Positions 44,294 to 56,200 of a stretch of 64,000 bases of DNA are shown here, piece after piece. The notes under the pieces were generated by a model that saw only the letters and a program-made list of their open reading frames with translations, did no database searches and had not been told where the DNA came from. Source of the stretch: Calycina herbarum (lineage: Eukaryota; Ascomycota; Leotiomycetes; Helotiales; Pezizellaceae); assembly GCA_001414485.1 (NCBI GenBank), contig LLEY01000015.1:186001-250000 (forward strand), in the 5' to 3' direction. Every line of letters starts with the position of its first letter. Position 1 is the stretch's first letter. The translations under genes were made by a program, and so were the position numbers.

Positions 44294-47200
44294 TCAAACC
44301 TGGACCTTTAAATGCGGAAAAACAATCTCCTCCCTCTTCTTCCCTCCACCTCGATCAACACTAACCAACCGTTTCTTAACCAACTTACTCCCCTTTCTCT
44401 TCGGTTTCTCCTTCTCCTTCCCCTTATCCCCAGAACGAACAGCAGAGACCCCCCTACTAGCAAGTTCCCTATCCAGTAAATCTTCATCATCGAGAAAGGT
44501 ATATGTAGTGGCCTGTCTTCCTCTTCCTCTTTCAATGATTTGCACACCCCGAGGATGTTCGCCCGACGTGCGCATCATACCACCAACAGAATTGTCAGAC
44601 ATCGACGGTCGCATTTTATCTCTTGAAGGATTCGATTCAAAGGACATCATATGACGCATGACATTCGGATCCGCATCCGGGAACGAGTAATCGCTAAAAT
44701 CAGGGTTTGGAAAACCATTAGTTGTCGCGGACAGAGGTGGATGTTGAGGTAACGGCTGAAAAACTCCAAGTGAAGCTTTACGTTCCGGTATTTTATGAGA
44801 AAGGAGTTGAGGTTGGTAGACAGCGACGGGTCTTTTCGATGGTCCAACACTTTTAGATTGTAATTCCTTCTGCTGGGTGACGAATTCCAAAGCTCGATTG
44901 CTACTCTCGCTGTCTTTTGGGGGAGGAGCGGGAGGGTAGACGAGTTTGATTTTATGATCCACGAAAGTCGATGCTTTCTTTCCCGCCTTCCCATCTCTTG
45001 GTTCACTCCTCGCACGTCGATGTTTCTCCATTGCTTCCCTAGGACTTAAGATGGTTCCCAAAAGGGCCGCGGCTTTCGATCCAATATCCGGAGTTCGTTC
45101 CTCCACAGCTCTGAGTTGAAACCTGCCAAAAGAAATGGTTTCACCATTCCTTAATTTTGCAAGTCTTTCACGTTCTTCCCTCTCTCGTCTACCTAATTCA
45201 TCCCAAGCTCGTCGAGCTTCTTGGCGCGCAAAGTTTGCTTCGTGTTTGAGATCGTTGATGAGGTTCTCTGTTTCTAGAATATCGGCTTGGAATTCGGCTT
45301 CTGCGTCGATTCTGGCGGATCGTCGGTTGGCTTCTTTGTTCTTTGCTAGGGTTGTTGGATCGTTGACGGGAGATTCTGTTGCGAATATGTCGGCCAAGGC
45401 GGCATCTAGTTTTGCTGCTCGGCGGCTCGATCCTCGGTCCAGGCGTTCGGATCGTTGATACCTGGATGCTTCTTGTCCTCCTTCGGGAGCATTCCCTGAC
45501 TGGGTAGACGGCCCCGTTTGTCGAATAGGTCTTCTTGTCAGTGGGTGATCCTGGATGTACTTCTCCAATGCGAAAGGATCGGAATTATTCCTTGCAAAAG
45601 GACTATCAAGACTAGTAGACCCTCGAGTAGCTTGACCGAAATCTGGGCGCAGGTTGCTCTGTGATGGAATAAAAGGATTCGAGTGTAAAGGACTGTAAAT
45701 TCGAGGTGGCGGCTTGTTTCCAAGGCCTCTCGAAGTTTGAGGGCGTTCAACAGGGGACTGCTGTGGTATGGATATCGCCGGCTTCAGAGGACTGTTGAGA
45801 CTGTCGAACAAACGATTGAAGCCTCGACCCGTTGAAGTGTTTGGACGTTCAATTGTTCTCTGGTCGCTAGGAATATCGCTTGATTGGCGTGGGCTATCGA
45901 GTCTTGAAGATTCTCTATCTGTATCGGGACCCCTTGAAGTTGATGGTCGAGTAATGGTGTTACTTTTGGAAAGATTGGGAGGCCACGTCGGGCTGTCGAT
46001 ATTTGCACTATTTCCACCTGAACTACCTGCTGTTTGAGGTCGTTCTAAATTGGTGATTCTCATCAAAGTTGCAGACTCAAGTGTTGGGTGCTTGGTATGT
46101 TTTCGCATTAGTTCGTCAATGCGCTTTTCCCCAACTGACTTCGAGTAAGAGTGGAGTTGCCTGCGCTGAGGTCCTGATTCCCCGCTCTTTTGGGCCTCTT
46201 TTGAATTCGCCCGGGGTTCATCGACAGCTTGAACAAACCTCCTAAACTCTTGAACGGAATTAGCAGCTAACAAATTTCTGGACCGAACATAAGCGACGAA
46301 CGACACCGCAAGGTCGTCTGGTAGCATATCCCAAATTAAAAGCGGAATGGACAAAAGGAGAGCTGTAGAGAAGCTCTTGTAAACCCCTTCAACCACAGCG
46401 TACTTTGCTAACGAGGGGATCTCGCGAATCCAACGATACCAAGCTTCAACATCCACAATTTGATTCTCCTCCAGAGCAATTGATATTAGGACATGAGGGA
46501 TTTGCAATTCGCCTGTTTTGGATGTCTTCAGAAGATTTGCGGGATTGTAAATGTCGAATTTGGAAAAGACGGGTGACGGGTTGAGCGGCGATGGTGCCAA
46601 AGGTGGTCTGCTGAAATTTGCACTGGCACGATTGTTGACAGTTCCACCATTAAGATTCCGTCTCGTAGCTAATTCGATGCTTAAAGACGTAGGGACATTC
46701 GAGTTGAGAATGTAAATTGGCGTTTTCCGATCTTCTATATTTTGCAGGTCTGCCCATTTCCTCCGTTCAGGTTTTTCATGTTTGATGGAGGCTAGGACTT
46801 CACTGTGCAGCATAACAGCAGTGAAGGAAGGTCTAGTTATCCAATCCTCCAGGACACTGATTATAGCGTCGGTGAAAAGATTCCTGCCGGGGCCCGGGGG
46901 CCACGGTTCGAGTCCACAGGCCGCAATCGTCTCAGTTACCTACAATAAGTTAGCATATGTTCCCCAGGTTAAATGAGAAGAATTAAGAGTCTAAAAATAG
47001 GAAGTGTTCCGTACGCCTTGTCCACCACCGGTGGAAGATGCCGCAACTGCACAACAGTCCAATAGGAATAGTACGTCTGATTCTGTCTCTTCGAATAAAC
47101 TTTGAATTGCGGACCAATCTAGTGATGGCGAAAGGGATTCTTGCTTGCTAAATATCATCAGCAATGACCGAAACTTGCATGCAGCGAATAGGAGGGAGAT

Positions 47201-48257
47201 GAAAGATGCTTCTGATAATAACGTGTACAAAATGGCATGAGATAGACTTCACTAACCTTAACCAAGTCGTCTGCCCAGCACTATTTATCACGCCATGCCC
47301 ACCATAATATACAATCATTAAATTGTCACTCGAGCCGTAATCTTCTAGAAAATGCAAGACTAAACTCATGAGTTTGAGATGAGATGAGGATGATGGTATC
47401 AGCCATAGCTGAGTGTTAAAACCATAACATGCTTCGAATATCGTACGAAGTCTATCGAGTTCGGGTTGCACAATGGATGCATCGTCGCCCCACTGAATTA
47501 AAACAGCGATGACTTGCTTGTATCGCGACCGGCCACGATTAGGAAAGGCCCTCAAAGCAGACTGGGTGTTTGGTCAATATCGCTGCAAGTATGATATTTC
47601 GGGAAGAAGTCGCGCCATATATCAGTTCGCATCGGATAGCGAGAAAATGGGAGACTTGGCCAGGCCCACAAGGCTATTGTTACACAGACGGAATAAACAA
47701 AATCAAGGTAAACCTACCTCTTCAAGCCGGTCAGCAAACGTCCCAAGCTCCTTCATGTGATACTTGGCTCGACGAGTGTCGTGAGTTGAAGGACTCAGTG
47801 AAATCGACGATGTACTACTGACTTTGTACTGCTCGAGGGGGTTAAAAGATTTGAAAAATTGGCCACAGGGTAGTGTGATAAATACCTCCTCGTTCAATAT
47901 AGCCGAGTTCCTATTTCCGGAATCAGGCGGCTGAGAGGTCGACATTGGAGAAACTGGAGACACCACTGATTCCTTCTCATCCTCGTCGTCGTCATCTATG
48001 TCGATGTAGAATGATAGGTGGTCCTCGCTTGGAAAGTAGAACAGGGTATGATATGGAACCTCTTCTTCCGTGGATTCTAAAGACGATCTCGACGAGGCAG
48101 GACTGAGCTTCTTGTGCTCTGGAAAGCGGACTTCATTACGACTGGGTTGTTTGGCGTTCCGACGTAAACGACATCGACAAGGCAAGTCAATACTTCCTAT
48201 CAACGAAGAAATTCGGTCTGTTATATTTGGTAGTATTCCACACGTGGTACACTGCAT
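44294..48257 (-). CDS. Caspase-like (peptidase C14) domain protein with long disordered tail
   Basis: Exons 48257-47718, 47561-47257, 47147-47015 and 46939-44294 join in phase to 1207 residues. Residues 1-180 contain a Cys-rich start (MQCTTCGILP, LPCRCR) and an acidic stretch (DIDDDDEDEKE). The caspase-like p20 fold spans about 190-330. The catalytic His is in VYYGGHG (His269) and the Cys in LLDCCAVAASS (Cys313/314), the HG..DCC pairing of clan CD peptidases, but the usual DCCHSG of type I metacaspases is not kept. Residues 330-560 are folded-looking; 560-860 are disordered with four RPxTSxG repeats; about 860-924 form a coiled coil (QEARRAWDELGRREREERER). It differs from the usual short metacaspases. 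The role is unknown; a heterokaryon-incompatibility or regulated cell-death part is only a guess. An alternative 5' end is possible (see findings). Confidence 0.78.
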
Positions 48258-50323
48258 TGCCAGAGTTTATGGAGGTTGATAATGTTGGAAGAGAAGTGAC
48301 CTGCCTTGCGTTCCCTGGCTGCATGGCGGGGGTTTCAGGCGAAAGGAGCTGAGGATGGGTCCGAATGGTGTCCGAAAGGGAGCTTCTTGAAGCTGATGAG
48401 CTGCAGTGAGGCTGCTGGAAGTGCAGCTTGACTGCAGGATTACTCCAAACCGAGGATCGTGACTGTTCGTCAGCATCCTTTCCGGCGAGGTACCGCAAAT
48501 AGACAGCCCTCGACACCCCCCCAGACGGGTTCGTCTCAGGGTTGGAAGTTGGTAAGGTGGTTTATGCTGGTCGATTGCGGGCGGGCCAGATATTGCACTG
48601 TGGGAATGGGGATATAATAGGCGTGGTAAGAGGTGGGCAGAAGTGGTAACAATGCTAGGTAGTGGCTGGGTGGTGTGGTCGGGTAAAGAGAGGGGTAATG
48701 CTCGATCGAGGACGTTAACGAATCATCGTCGACGTGAGCCCGTGGAACATGGGAATGGGGAAGGCTATCAGCAAGAAACAGATAGACGAAGGGTGGAGGG
48801 AATCATCAGCTGCATGCCTAGCTGTGCTGCCAGCTGGACATGCGGAGAACGAGGATTACGACGCGGCGTGACATGCATGAGCCAAAAGAAGCCTGGAATT
48901 GACGGTATGGAATGATTCTGAATTTGAATTTGAATGAAATAGATGATGTTTTCTCTGAGACATTTCGTAAAAAGACGGTGGGATTTCAATATCTCAAGGT
49001 CAATGTTTAGAGTTGTTGTTTCATGGGAGGTGGGGCGGGAGGATTGCCGTCGGTCTTGCTTCTCGATAAAGGCCCCCAGTGGCTTTCGTTTCGTTCCACG
49101 TCGCCTACCGTAATAGGTTGCGGGGGTAGAGTGTGAACTGCGTTGGCTGCTTACGGTGTACAAGTATGCTTGAACGGTGTTTCCAAGAGGAGATAATAAA
49201 CGAAGGAAGTTCTGGAGATGGAGATCGTTCAAACACGAAGAGAAGTTCGAAAAAGTCAAGCTAAGCGAGCTATATAGACTCTCGAATGTAGAACTCAGGA
49301 TGACAAGCAATTGCAATAAGCCTTTTCAAGGACAAGTCTATAGAGCTCTATTAATATCTCTAACGTCGACTATGAAAGGGCATTCGAGAAGAAGGTTGAA
49401 GTGAAATTTGTGCTGTGACCATTTGGCAAATATTAGTCCAATCCAAGCTAGTCTATAATGAAGAAAGGATGAAGAGACGAATTGTTTTTGAAAAACGGTG
49501 AATTGGTAAGAAGCAGAGTCTCGATGGGCGGTGCCAGCCCCCGCCTTTTTCGGCGCCGGGTCAGATGCCGCTTTCTTTCCGAGTCCAAGTCGTTGGGCAG
49601 TGATGTTAGCCTAACTTAAAATGCTAGCTTGTACGCTACAATAGCTTGACTGAACCACATCTGGATAGGTTGTAGGAGGAGGGGGTGTTGAAGAAATATA
49701 TAAATGGCTGGGAAAAGAATTTTCGCTGTAGATGGAATTTTCTATTTGTAAATCTAATTTTAGAAACATTGAAAAATCTACAGCTACTGTACCCCTCAAA
49801 AGGCTGGTATAAAATGTACTAAGACGTATCTATTACTTGAGATGCATACACAGGCAATTGATAGCTGATAGCAAAGTGGGCGTCTCGAGTAAAGTTACCC
49901 ACCTCAAGTGTCACACGAGAGGATATAAATCATATAAATCTCTTTCCAGCAATTTCCGGCTGCAGGTACTCGACACATCACCGTTGAATTCACTCATTGT
50001 TGTAGCAACCAAATGTGCGGTGTACATCGAGGTATATCGGTGTACTCGTACCAGCCTGCGGTGTGAACTCGAGAATTTGAGTAGCCGCTTCCGCCGCGTG
50101 ATTGGCCACCGTTTAGCCCGCCCAAGGGGATATCCATCTCCAACGTGCCTCGCGCAAGTCCTCGACAAATCAACTCCATCCACGAACTTGCTTCCTACAT
50201 CGGCCCACGTCCACCACCTTCTTTTGCTCGCAGCGCAGCGCAGCGCACCTCACTGTCACCTTGAGTTCTTGCTTTCCACCTTTTCTCGCCATTCCACCAT
50301 CATCAATCATCCCATCTCCCTCG
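48258..50323. other. Divergent intergenic region
   Basis: Between the caspase-like gene (minus) and the large disordered protein gene (plus). Open frames here (for example 48768-49316 minus; 49837-50490 plus, which begins at TTG) have no family resemblance. The last 250 bases before the plus-strand gene are C-rich and pyrimidine-rich with a GCAGC repeat (50231-50246). Confidence 0.5.
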
Positions 50324-50350
50324 ATGCTCCACGACGCATTCCTCTCCTAG
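50324..50350 (+). promoter_or_regulatory. Upstream ORF 1 in the leader of the large disordered protein
   Basis: ATG at 50324 opens an eight-residue frame (MLHDAFLS then stop) 130 bases before the main ATG. Confidence 0.35.
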
Positions 50351-50413
50351 CCCTGCCCGCACACCCCCCATCATCCTTGGGTTGTGACGACGATTGCGCG
50401 CCTCAGCCGCTAC

Positions 50414-50461
50414 ATGCACTCGCCCACCCAAAGCAAGTCTCTAAGCGCTGGCCACTGCTGA
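50414..50461 (+). promoter_or_regulatory. Upstream ORF 2 in the leader of the large disordered protein
   Basis: ATG at 50414 opens a 15-residue frame (MHSPTQSKSLSAGHC then stop) that ends 18 bases before the main ATG at 50480. Two uORFs in series would be expected to repress translation if both lie on the mRNA. Confidence 0.35.
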
Positions 50462-50479
50462 GCTTGCCCACATCCAACA

Positions 50480-53212
50480 ATGGCACTTAAAGATCGAGAT
50501 GGCGAAGCACAACCCGAGGAACGTCCCAGTGAGCGCCGTCATCGATCCAAGAGCGAGAAGGAGAAAGATCCAGCACGAAAACACAAATCATCACGAAGTT
50601 CAAGGCCCAAGGTCATAGATCCAGAAACCGGCGAATACGTCAAGACCCCGCACCGCAGTCGCAGAGAGAAGGATAAGGATTCAGAGAAAAGGTCAGAACC
50701 ATCATCATCCATGGCAGATCTAGTACCAGAACTTTCGAGGACCGCATCCGCACCAGGTGCTACTTCGAGGGGCAGTCTACCATATCCAAGCTTCAACAAA
50801 GCCCATAGCAAGGAGGCCGTCAACAGCAGGGAAGATTTCAGAGTGAAGCCAACCAACCCATATACACCGCAATCCACCGATCTTGGTTCAGATGAAAAAC
50901 CGAGAGCCAAATCTGCCGAGCAATCCACAGCAGCACGAGGAAGTCCAACCAAAGATGGCAGGCCACCCAGTCCCCCAGAGACGGAAGTATCCAACCAGGG
51001 CTCCCTACATAGTTCACAGCAGAGAAAGGCAACACCATCTCGAATGACGAGGGTCCAGGAGGAGGCAGAGCATGAACCGAGACCCAATTCTCGAAGCTCC
51101 TGGTACAACAAATCCACCAGGAAAGAGGAAAAGCCCAGGGAGGAACAAATAAAGGAAGAAAGGCCGAAGGGGGAGAGACTTAAGGACGACAGATCGAAGG
51201 TTTCGAAGGCTTCCAAGGCCAGTACCGCTATCAAATCGCCCCGCGTTGTTCCCGATGGTCACAACCCCTTTGGAGATTCCAATGTTGCCACAGAAACTTC
51301 ATTTGTTTCCAGTGAATCTGGTGGAGCGGAATCTACCGTCACAGATGTTACTTCTGTTGCTCCAAAACGGGAACCACAGCGGGAGCCACAGCAAGTTTCG
51401 GGGCAACGACCACCGGGTCTGGACACAAATTCATCACCTGGATCGGCACAAGATTCCTCCCCACGAACACCAACGCAAACTCCTCAATTCCCTCCACCTG
51501 ATTTGAAATCAACACCATCTCCATTCATTCACTTCGACGCACCCGATTCAGCCCAAAGTGAATATTCCCCACAGCCTCTACCGCCACCACCTCCTCCCAA
51601 TGTTCCAATCAGCATCCCTCATGTCGATTATTTGCTTCAAAATGGTGGCCTGCCACGGCCTGCTCCCAAGACTTTGCTTTCAACTCCCCCAACGGCCAAT
51701 CCACTCTCTAGGTTATCTAATCCTATGCCATCTGAGATTGAAAAGATATTTGGGCCATTTTACAACACTTTGGATCAATATGAGACTGTGATTTCCAAGA
51801 ATGGTTCTCTCGCTGTTGCCACAGGATATAAATCGGTTGCTAGGAGATTGTTGGATAGGCTTGAGATTGTTTTCAACAGAGACCTTTCATCTCAAGGATG
51901 TTTTTGTGTCATGTGCGAGAATTCAGATGATCCAACGCATGAAGGATCCAGAGGCTTAGGTTGGGGTGAAGTTCTGGAATGGGTTAGTGGCCGTCGGGAG
52001 CTACCGATTTGGCCTGCTTTTGACTTTGCATCGCTCGGTGTCAAAGCGGGTGAAGATTTGGCTAGTCTGGGAGGCCCGCGTAATCCAGGAGATGGTGCCA
52101 GGCCTGGGTCACCAGTCAAGATAGATCCAGATGTGGCAGACGAATATCGGGAACATTATCTTGCGCAATCCAAAAAGACAAAGTTAGCTGTTAACAAATG
52201 GCTTTCGAGCTGCCCTCAAACCGCCGCTGCACCTCCACAGGAAGTCGACGATGAAACCTTATCTTTTGCCATCCTAACTCATCTCGATCATCATGATCGC
52301 CCAACATTCAACGCCTTGGTTACTGGTTCCTGTGTTTTGCAGCCTCTCACTCGTGCACCAACGCCAATGAGAAAGCCTCGTTCAGATTTCATGATCAAAA
52401 CAGGTCAAGCTTTGCAGAAGCTATACAGACTACCTGTTGCCCCACGCGATCCAGAGGCAGCGATTTACCTTCTGAAGCACCCACATCTTCATAACCTCCT
52501 TGCAACAATGTCTAGCATCAATTCCTCGGAATGGGAAATTCTTACCTCGGGTCGATTTGATGGGTTTTTGTGGTCAGGGGCAGAAGTCGACTCAGCAAAT
52601 CCTTCTCCAGCACCTTCCCGTGGCCCAACTCCTTCAAATGGTGGCCGCGGACCTATGTCTCCTGGAATGCGTGGACCTTCAAGGAACAACACCCCGTTCT
52701 CTCCCTTGCGCAATCAAACATTTTCCCCTCCAATGGCATCCAGTGGTTATCCATCTCGAGGACCTACTCCAATTTCGCAATCCAGGAATCCCGTTTCCAA
52801 TGATGAGGAAACTGAGATTGCCGTGCTTGGTGAAATAGAGCGGGAGATCTACCAGGGTATGGAAGCATTGGAAGACGCATTTGAAGGGTTGCATCGAAAG
52901 GCGGAATTTGTTCGACGAGCTCTTCGAGAACGTGGCGCCGGTATATCCATGTCGCTGCAATCTAGACGCCTTAGTCAGGCCGATCCTATGAGATTTGGAA
53001 CTCCTGGCTTAGGTATGGGGTATGAAAGACCAGGCTGGCAAGATGGAGGAAGTGAAATTATGAGCGAGAGTGATTGGGACCCTACAGATGAACAGAGCGA
53101 GATTGCACCCGACGATTCTGCAAGCAACATCAGCAGCTCAAGACACAGGCGGCCGAAACGACGAACCGAAAGACGCACCCCTGCTCCGGTGGAAGAAGAA
53201 GACGAAGATTGA
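50480..53212 (+). CDS. Large conserved-looking fungal protein, unknown function
   Basis: Single exon of 910 residues starting at ATG 50480 (AACAATGGC). Residues 1-410 are charged and disordered (RRHRSKSEKEKD, EEKPREEQIKEERPKGERLK), with a poly-proline run at about 368-373. A compact part at about 415-700 includes a CFCVMC cysteine cluster (474-479), GLGWGEVLEWVSGRRELP and TLSFAILTHLDHHDRPTF. It is followed by a Ser/Pro/Arg-rich linker with repeated RGPTP-like units, an amphipathic helix at about 775-830 (EIEREIYQGMEALEDAFEG), and an acidic/basic end (RRTERRTPAPVEEEDED). I do not recognise the family. The middle part is probably a fungal-specific fold, and no catalytic signature is obvious. 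Confidence 0.82.
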   Translation: MALKDRDGEAQPEERPSERRHRSKSEKEKDPARKHKSSRSSRPKVIDPETGEYVKTPHRSRREKDKDSEKRSEPSSSMADLVPELSRTASAPGATSRGSLPYPSFNKAHSKEAVNSREDFRVKPTNPYTPQSTDLGSDEKPRAKSAEQSTAARGSPTKDGRPPSPPETEVSNQGSLHSSQQRKATPSRMTRVQEEAEHEPRPNSRSSWYNKSTRKEEKPREEQIKEERPKGERLKDDRSKVSKASKASTAIKSPRVVPDGHNPFGDSNVATETSFVSSESGGAESTVTDVTSVAPKREPQREPQQVSGQRPPGLDTNSSPGSAQDSSPRTPTQTPQFPPPDLKSTPSPFIHFDAPDSAQSEYSPQPLPPPPPPNVPISIPHVDYLLQNGGLPRPAPKTLLSTPPTANPLSRLSNPMPSEIEKIFGPFYNTLDQYETVISKNGSLAVATGYKSVARRLLDRLEIVFNRDLSSQGCFCVMCENSDDPTHEGSRGLGWGEVLEWVSGRRELPIWPAFDFASLGVKAGEDLASLGGPRNPGDGARPGSPVKIDPDVADEYREHYLAQSKKTKLAVNKWLSSCPQTAAAPPQEVDDETLSFAILTHLDHHDRPTFNALVTGSCVLQPLTRAPTPMRKPRSDFMIKTGQALQKLYRLPVAPRDPEAAIYLLKHPHLHNLLATMSSINSSEWEILTSGRFDGFLWSGAEVDSANPSPAPSRGPTPSNGGRGPMSPGMRGPSRNNTPFSPLRNQTFSPPMASSGYPSRGPTPISQSRNPVSNDEETEIAVLGEIEREIYQGMEALEDAFEGLHRKAEFVRRALRERGAGISMSLQSRRLSQADPMRFGTPGLGMGYERPGWQDGGSEIMSESDWDPTDEQSEIAPDDSASNISSSRHRRPKRRTERRTPAPVEEEDED

Positions 53213-56200
53213 TGTTATTAGAGATTTATTTATTGTGGGATGAAGAACTGTCTCGAGGTCAATCTTGATGTGGATTATGATTTTGCTTTGCCAAACGCCT
53301 TGCGTTGCACAACGACAGTACACGATGATACGAAGAACCATTTTTGCTTTGATGCGAAGCTTTGATATCCATTTGGTTTGCAGAACAGAACATTGCCCTG
53401 GATACACGAAAAATGGGAGGTGGATGAATATTTGGTGTTTCCGGTGTATCTGTGTTTTTGTACTTGTTTTCGATTTTTCTTATTCCCTTTTTTTATTTGG
53501 ACTGGTGGAAAAATACTAGTCGGGTGCAATGCTAAATGGTTTATATACCCCGAAAAGAAGACAGACATTTGGAGACTCTCGAGAGCTCCTTCGAATTTGC
53601 GGCTTTGGTTGTCGTTTCTCGGATCACATTGCATTGGAGGAGTTTTTGATTTCAATTATTTGTAGGAATTTGAAAGTTTCAAGTCTCTGAAATGGAGAGA
53701 TGTGGGTTGAGCATAGCATGGTATGGCATTATTTTGGCGTGGATTCTGTTCCTCTGCTTTGTGGTTGTTTGCTTTTGTAGTGGTGTTGCTTCTTCCTTTT
53801 TTTCCAATTCATTTGAGGTTTTTACCGAAGACGGATGGGTATTTGGACGGAACGGGTGATATGGATGGATTTCGAATGCTAGCTGTTGATTGAAGCATGA
53901 GTAGCATGGCTTGCAATGTTCATCGCATCTCTATTGATTTCCTCGCGTGAGGGATTTTGGTCTCATCTGAATTGGGATGGGCCGCGGTTCTATGGACTAT
54001 TAATGCAGAAGACCGCTTTTTTTCCTGAGGAATTTTTCCATCTGCTCTTTTTGTGTGTATATGGGTTTTGTGATCTATTTGATTCTTGCGCATGATCTTT
54101 GTGCATATATACTAATTTTTAAGTGTGAGAGCATTTCTAATGACATGGTGCAGGCACGGCATTTATCAATTAGCCAGTCATGGAGATTGGTTACATGTGA
54201 GTTGATCGAATTTCGAAAAAGAGTTCGATGTGTTTGTGGCGCTGTTCTGCTTGCCTGGAAGGGAAATTCAGGTATTTGTTAAAGTAGGGAAATTAGGTGA
54301 ATGATAATTTTGTAAAGTAGCTTTTTTTTCTTTTGATGGTGTATTAACGCTTCGTGATTTTGCCTGAAATTTTGGAAATCGAGGGTAACTTTTTTCATCG
54401 ACGATAAAAAGGGGCGTTCTATCTTCAGGGCTGTAAATATACTGAGAAGTAAGACATCCCATATCTCATTATCGAACGGGATTGGGAGGATAACGTAGGA
54501 CCAAAGAATCTCGTAGTGCTGCACATAGTCGCACTCTTGGGCAAAGTCGAACGTGTACTCCAACGAACAGAATGCCGGGCTTTGCTCTGCGTACACCCCT
54601 CCCACCCCTCCCCCTATTGTCTTGGAAATTCTAGGACAAGGTCATTTATTCTCCGAGAGAGTCTAGAAGAATTTTGAATATAGCCCTAGATTGAGTTTCA
54701 TGATTGTATTACTCGCAATTTGCAAAAGGTAGGTGTACCTAGAGAAAATCAAAATCCCGTCTCTCTTACCCGATGATGGGTTCAAAATGGTGGACTCCCG
54801 GAAATGTTTTTTTTAACCCTTTTCCTTTATCATGCGCCTTTTAAGTACCAAGAAAAGAAGTTATGTCTAATTGATTAGGATTTAGAATTTCCAGGTGGCT
54901 TTTAACCTGGATTGTTTTTGAGGTATGGGTGTGAGGGAAGCGGATGAATGTCTAGATTCTACTAGAAGTTTCTGGTGAAATTTTTGGTTTTAGGATCTAC
55001 TGCGTGAGAACTTGAGAAGGGGGGGAGTTGAAGTGGCTGGCTTTAGTATTGTGTTTGGTGGCTTGTTTGGGGATGGTATTTGTGTATGTGTGGTGAGATT
55101 TATGTGAGAGATTTTTTGTGGTTATGGAGAATCTGTTTTTATTTTATTTTATTTTCATGCTTATGCACTTCTTCTCCACCCCTATGTGAGTTTTCCATTC
55201 CCTTGATTGCTTCCGTTTTCTAATACTACCTGTCACGCGTTGTATAAATTTGGGGAAATGGGGATGGATTTGCTACAACAGGCTAGGATGCATTAACCCG
55301 AGACACTTATGGCTGGTTGCCAAGTGCTTTTAGTCAGGCCCTGAAAGACTTGGGTAACCACTGTGTAGCATGCTGTGTGTTTTGAGTCAAGACGAGAAAA
55401 TAAGAGCTTCTTTCAGGCTTAATTTGGATTGATAGGAAGGGTAGACTTGGGAATCGAAGGTGGATGCGTAATCGACGGCAAGAACTTTAAGCTTCGTTCC
55501 ATGTTTATGGTTTTTTTTTCTTTGAAGTATTGAGATTGATAGGAAATAGATCGAGTTGGTTTTCGAGAGGGGCGTGTGTGTGGGTTGATGGGAGAGGGAG
55601 TGAAAGCAAAGCTGGTTTTGCTGGCGGAATTGTCGTCTAAAGAAAGCTTCAACTGGTTCTCTAGTGCAGTAGTGTAATTGAGGGGAAATGGTCGACTTTA
55701 TATCTATAACTTTTAGTATTGTAAGAGAGATAAGCTTTCCTCTAGGTACACCTGTCTTTTGCAAGTATTGTGCGAAAATACTTGGAACATTTCCATCTAT
55801 TATCCAGAAAGGTTTAGAAGAATATTAAAATCTACTCCTTAATTCTTCTAGTATGACCAAGTTTGTTGAGACGTGCTCTAAATTCGCTAACATAAAGTTG
55901 AAAGAACTTAAGTGTTCTAAACTGTATAAGGTATTTATATTAAATAAACGTTGCTCGGATAAATACCTAATACTCTCTACTTTTAAGACATCCAAGAGTT
56001 CATGTACTTAATTTTACTAATTTAAGTATATCAGAGAATATGATTCAATAACTTAACTTACTAGAATCACTGATTAATACTATAAAGTAGCAACATGATT
56101 GGTCAATTTCGTAATTGGGGAATAAAATGTGACAAGAGTTTTATAAAAGAGGTTTTTGGTTTTTAGAGAGAAGATCATACTTCTTTCCTTGCTTCCTCTC

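Noticed and set aside
46895..46930. tRNA B-box-like string GGTTCGAGTCC
   Set aside because: It lies inside the coding exon of the caspase-like gene and no cloverleaf could be formed around it.
49837..50490. 217-codon plus-strand frame ending inside the start of the large disordered protein
   Set aside because: It begins at TTG, contains no in-frame ATG, and shows leader-like C-rich composition.
50539..51234. 231-codon minus-strand frame
   Set aside because: Shadow of the biased codon use in the plus-strand disordered protein gene.
54268..54605. 108-codon minus-strand frame with a vaguely protein-like composition
   Set aside because: Begins at GTG next to a G-run, no conserved motif firmly recognised, no splice partners.
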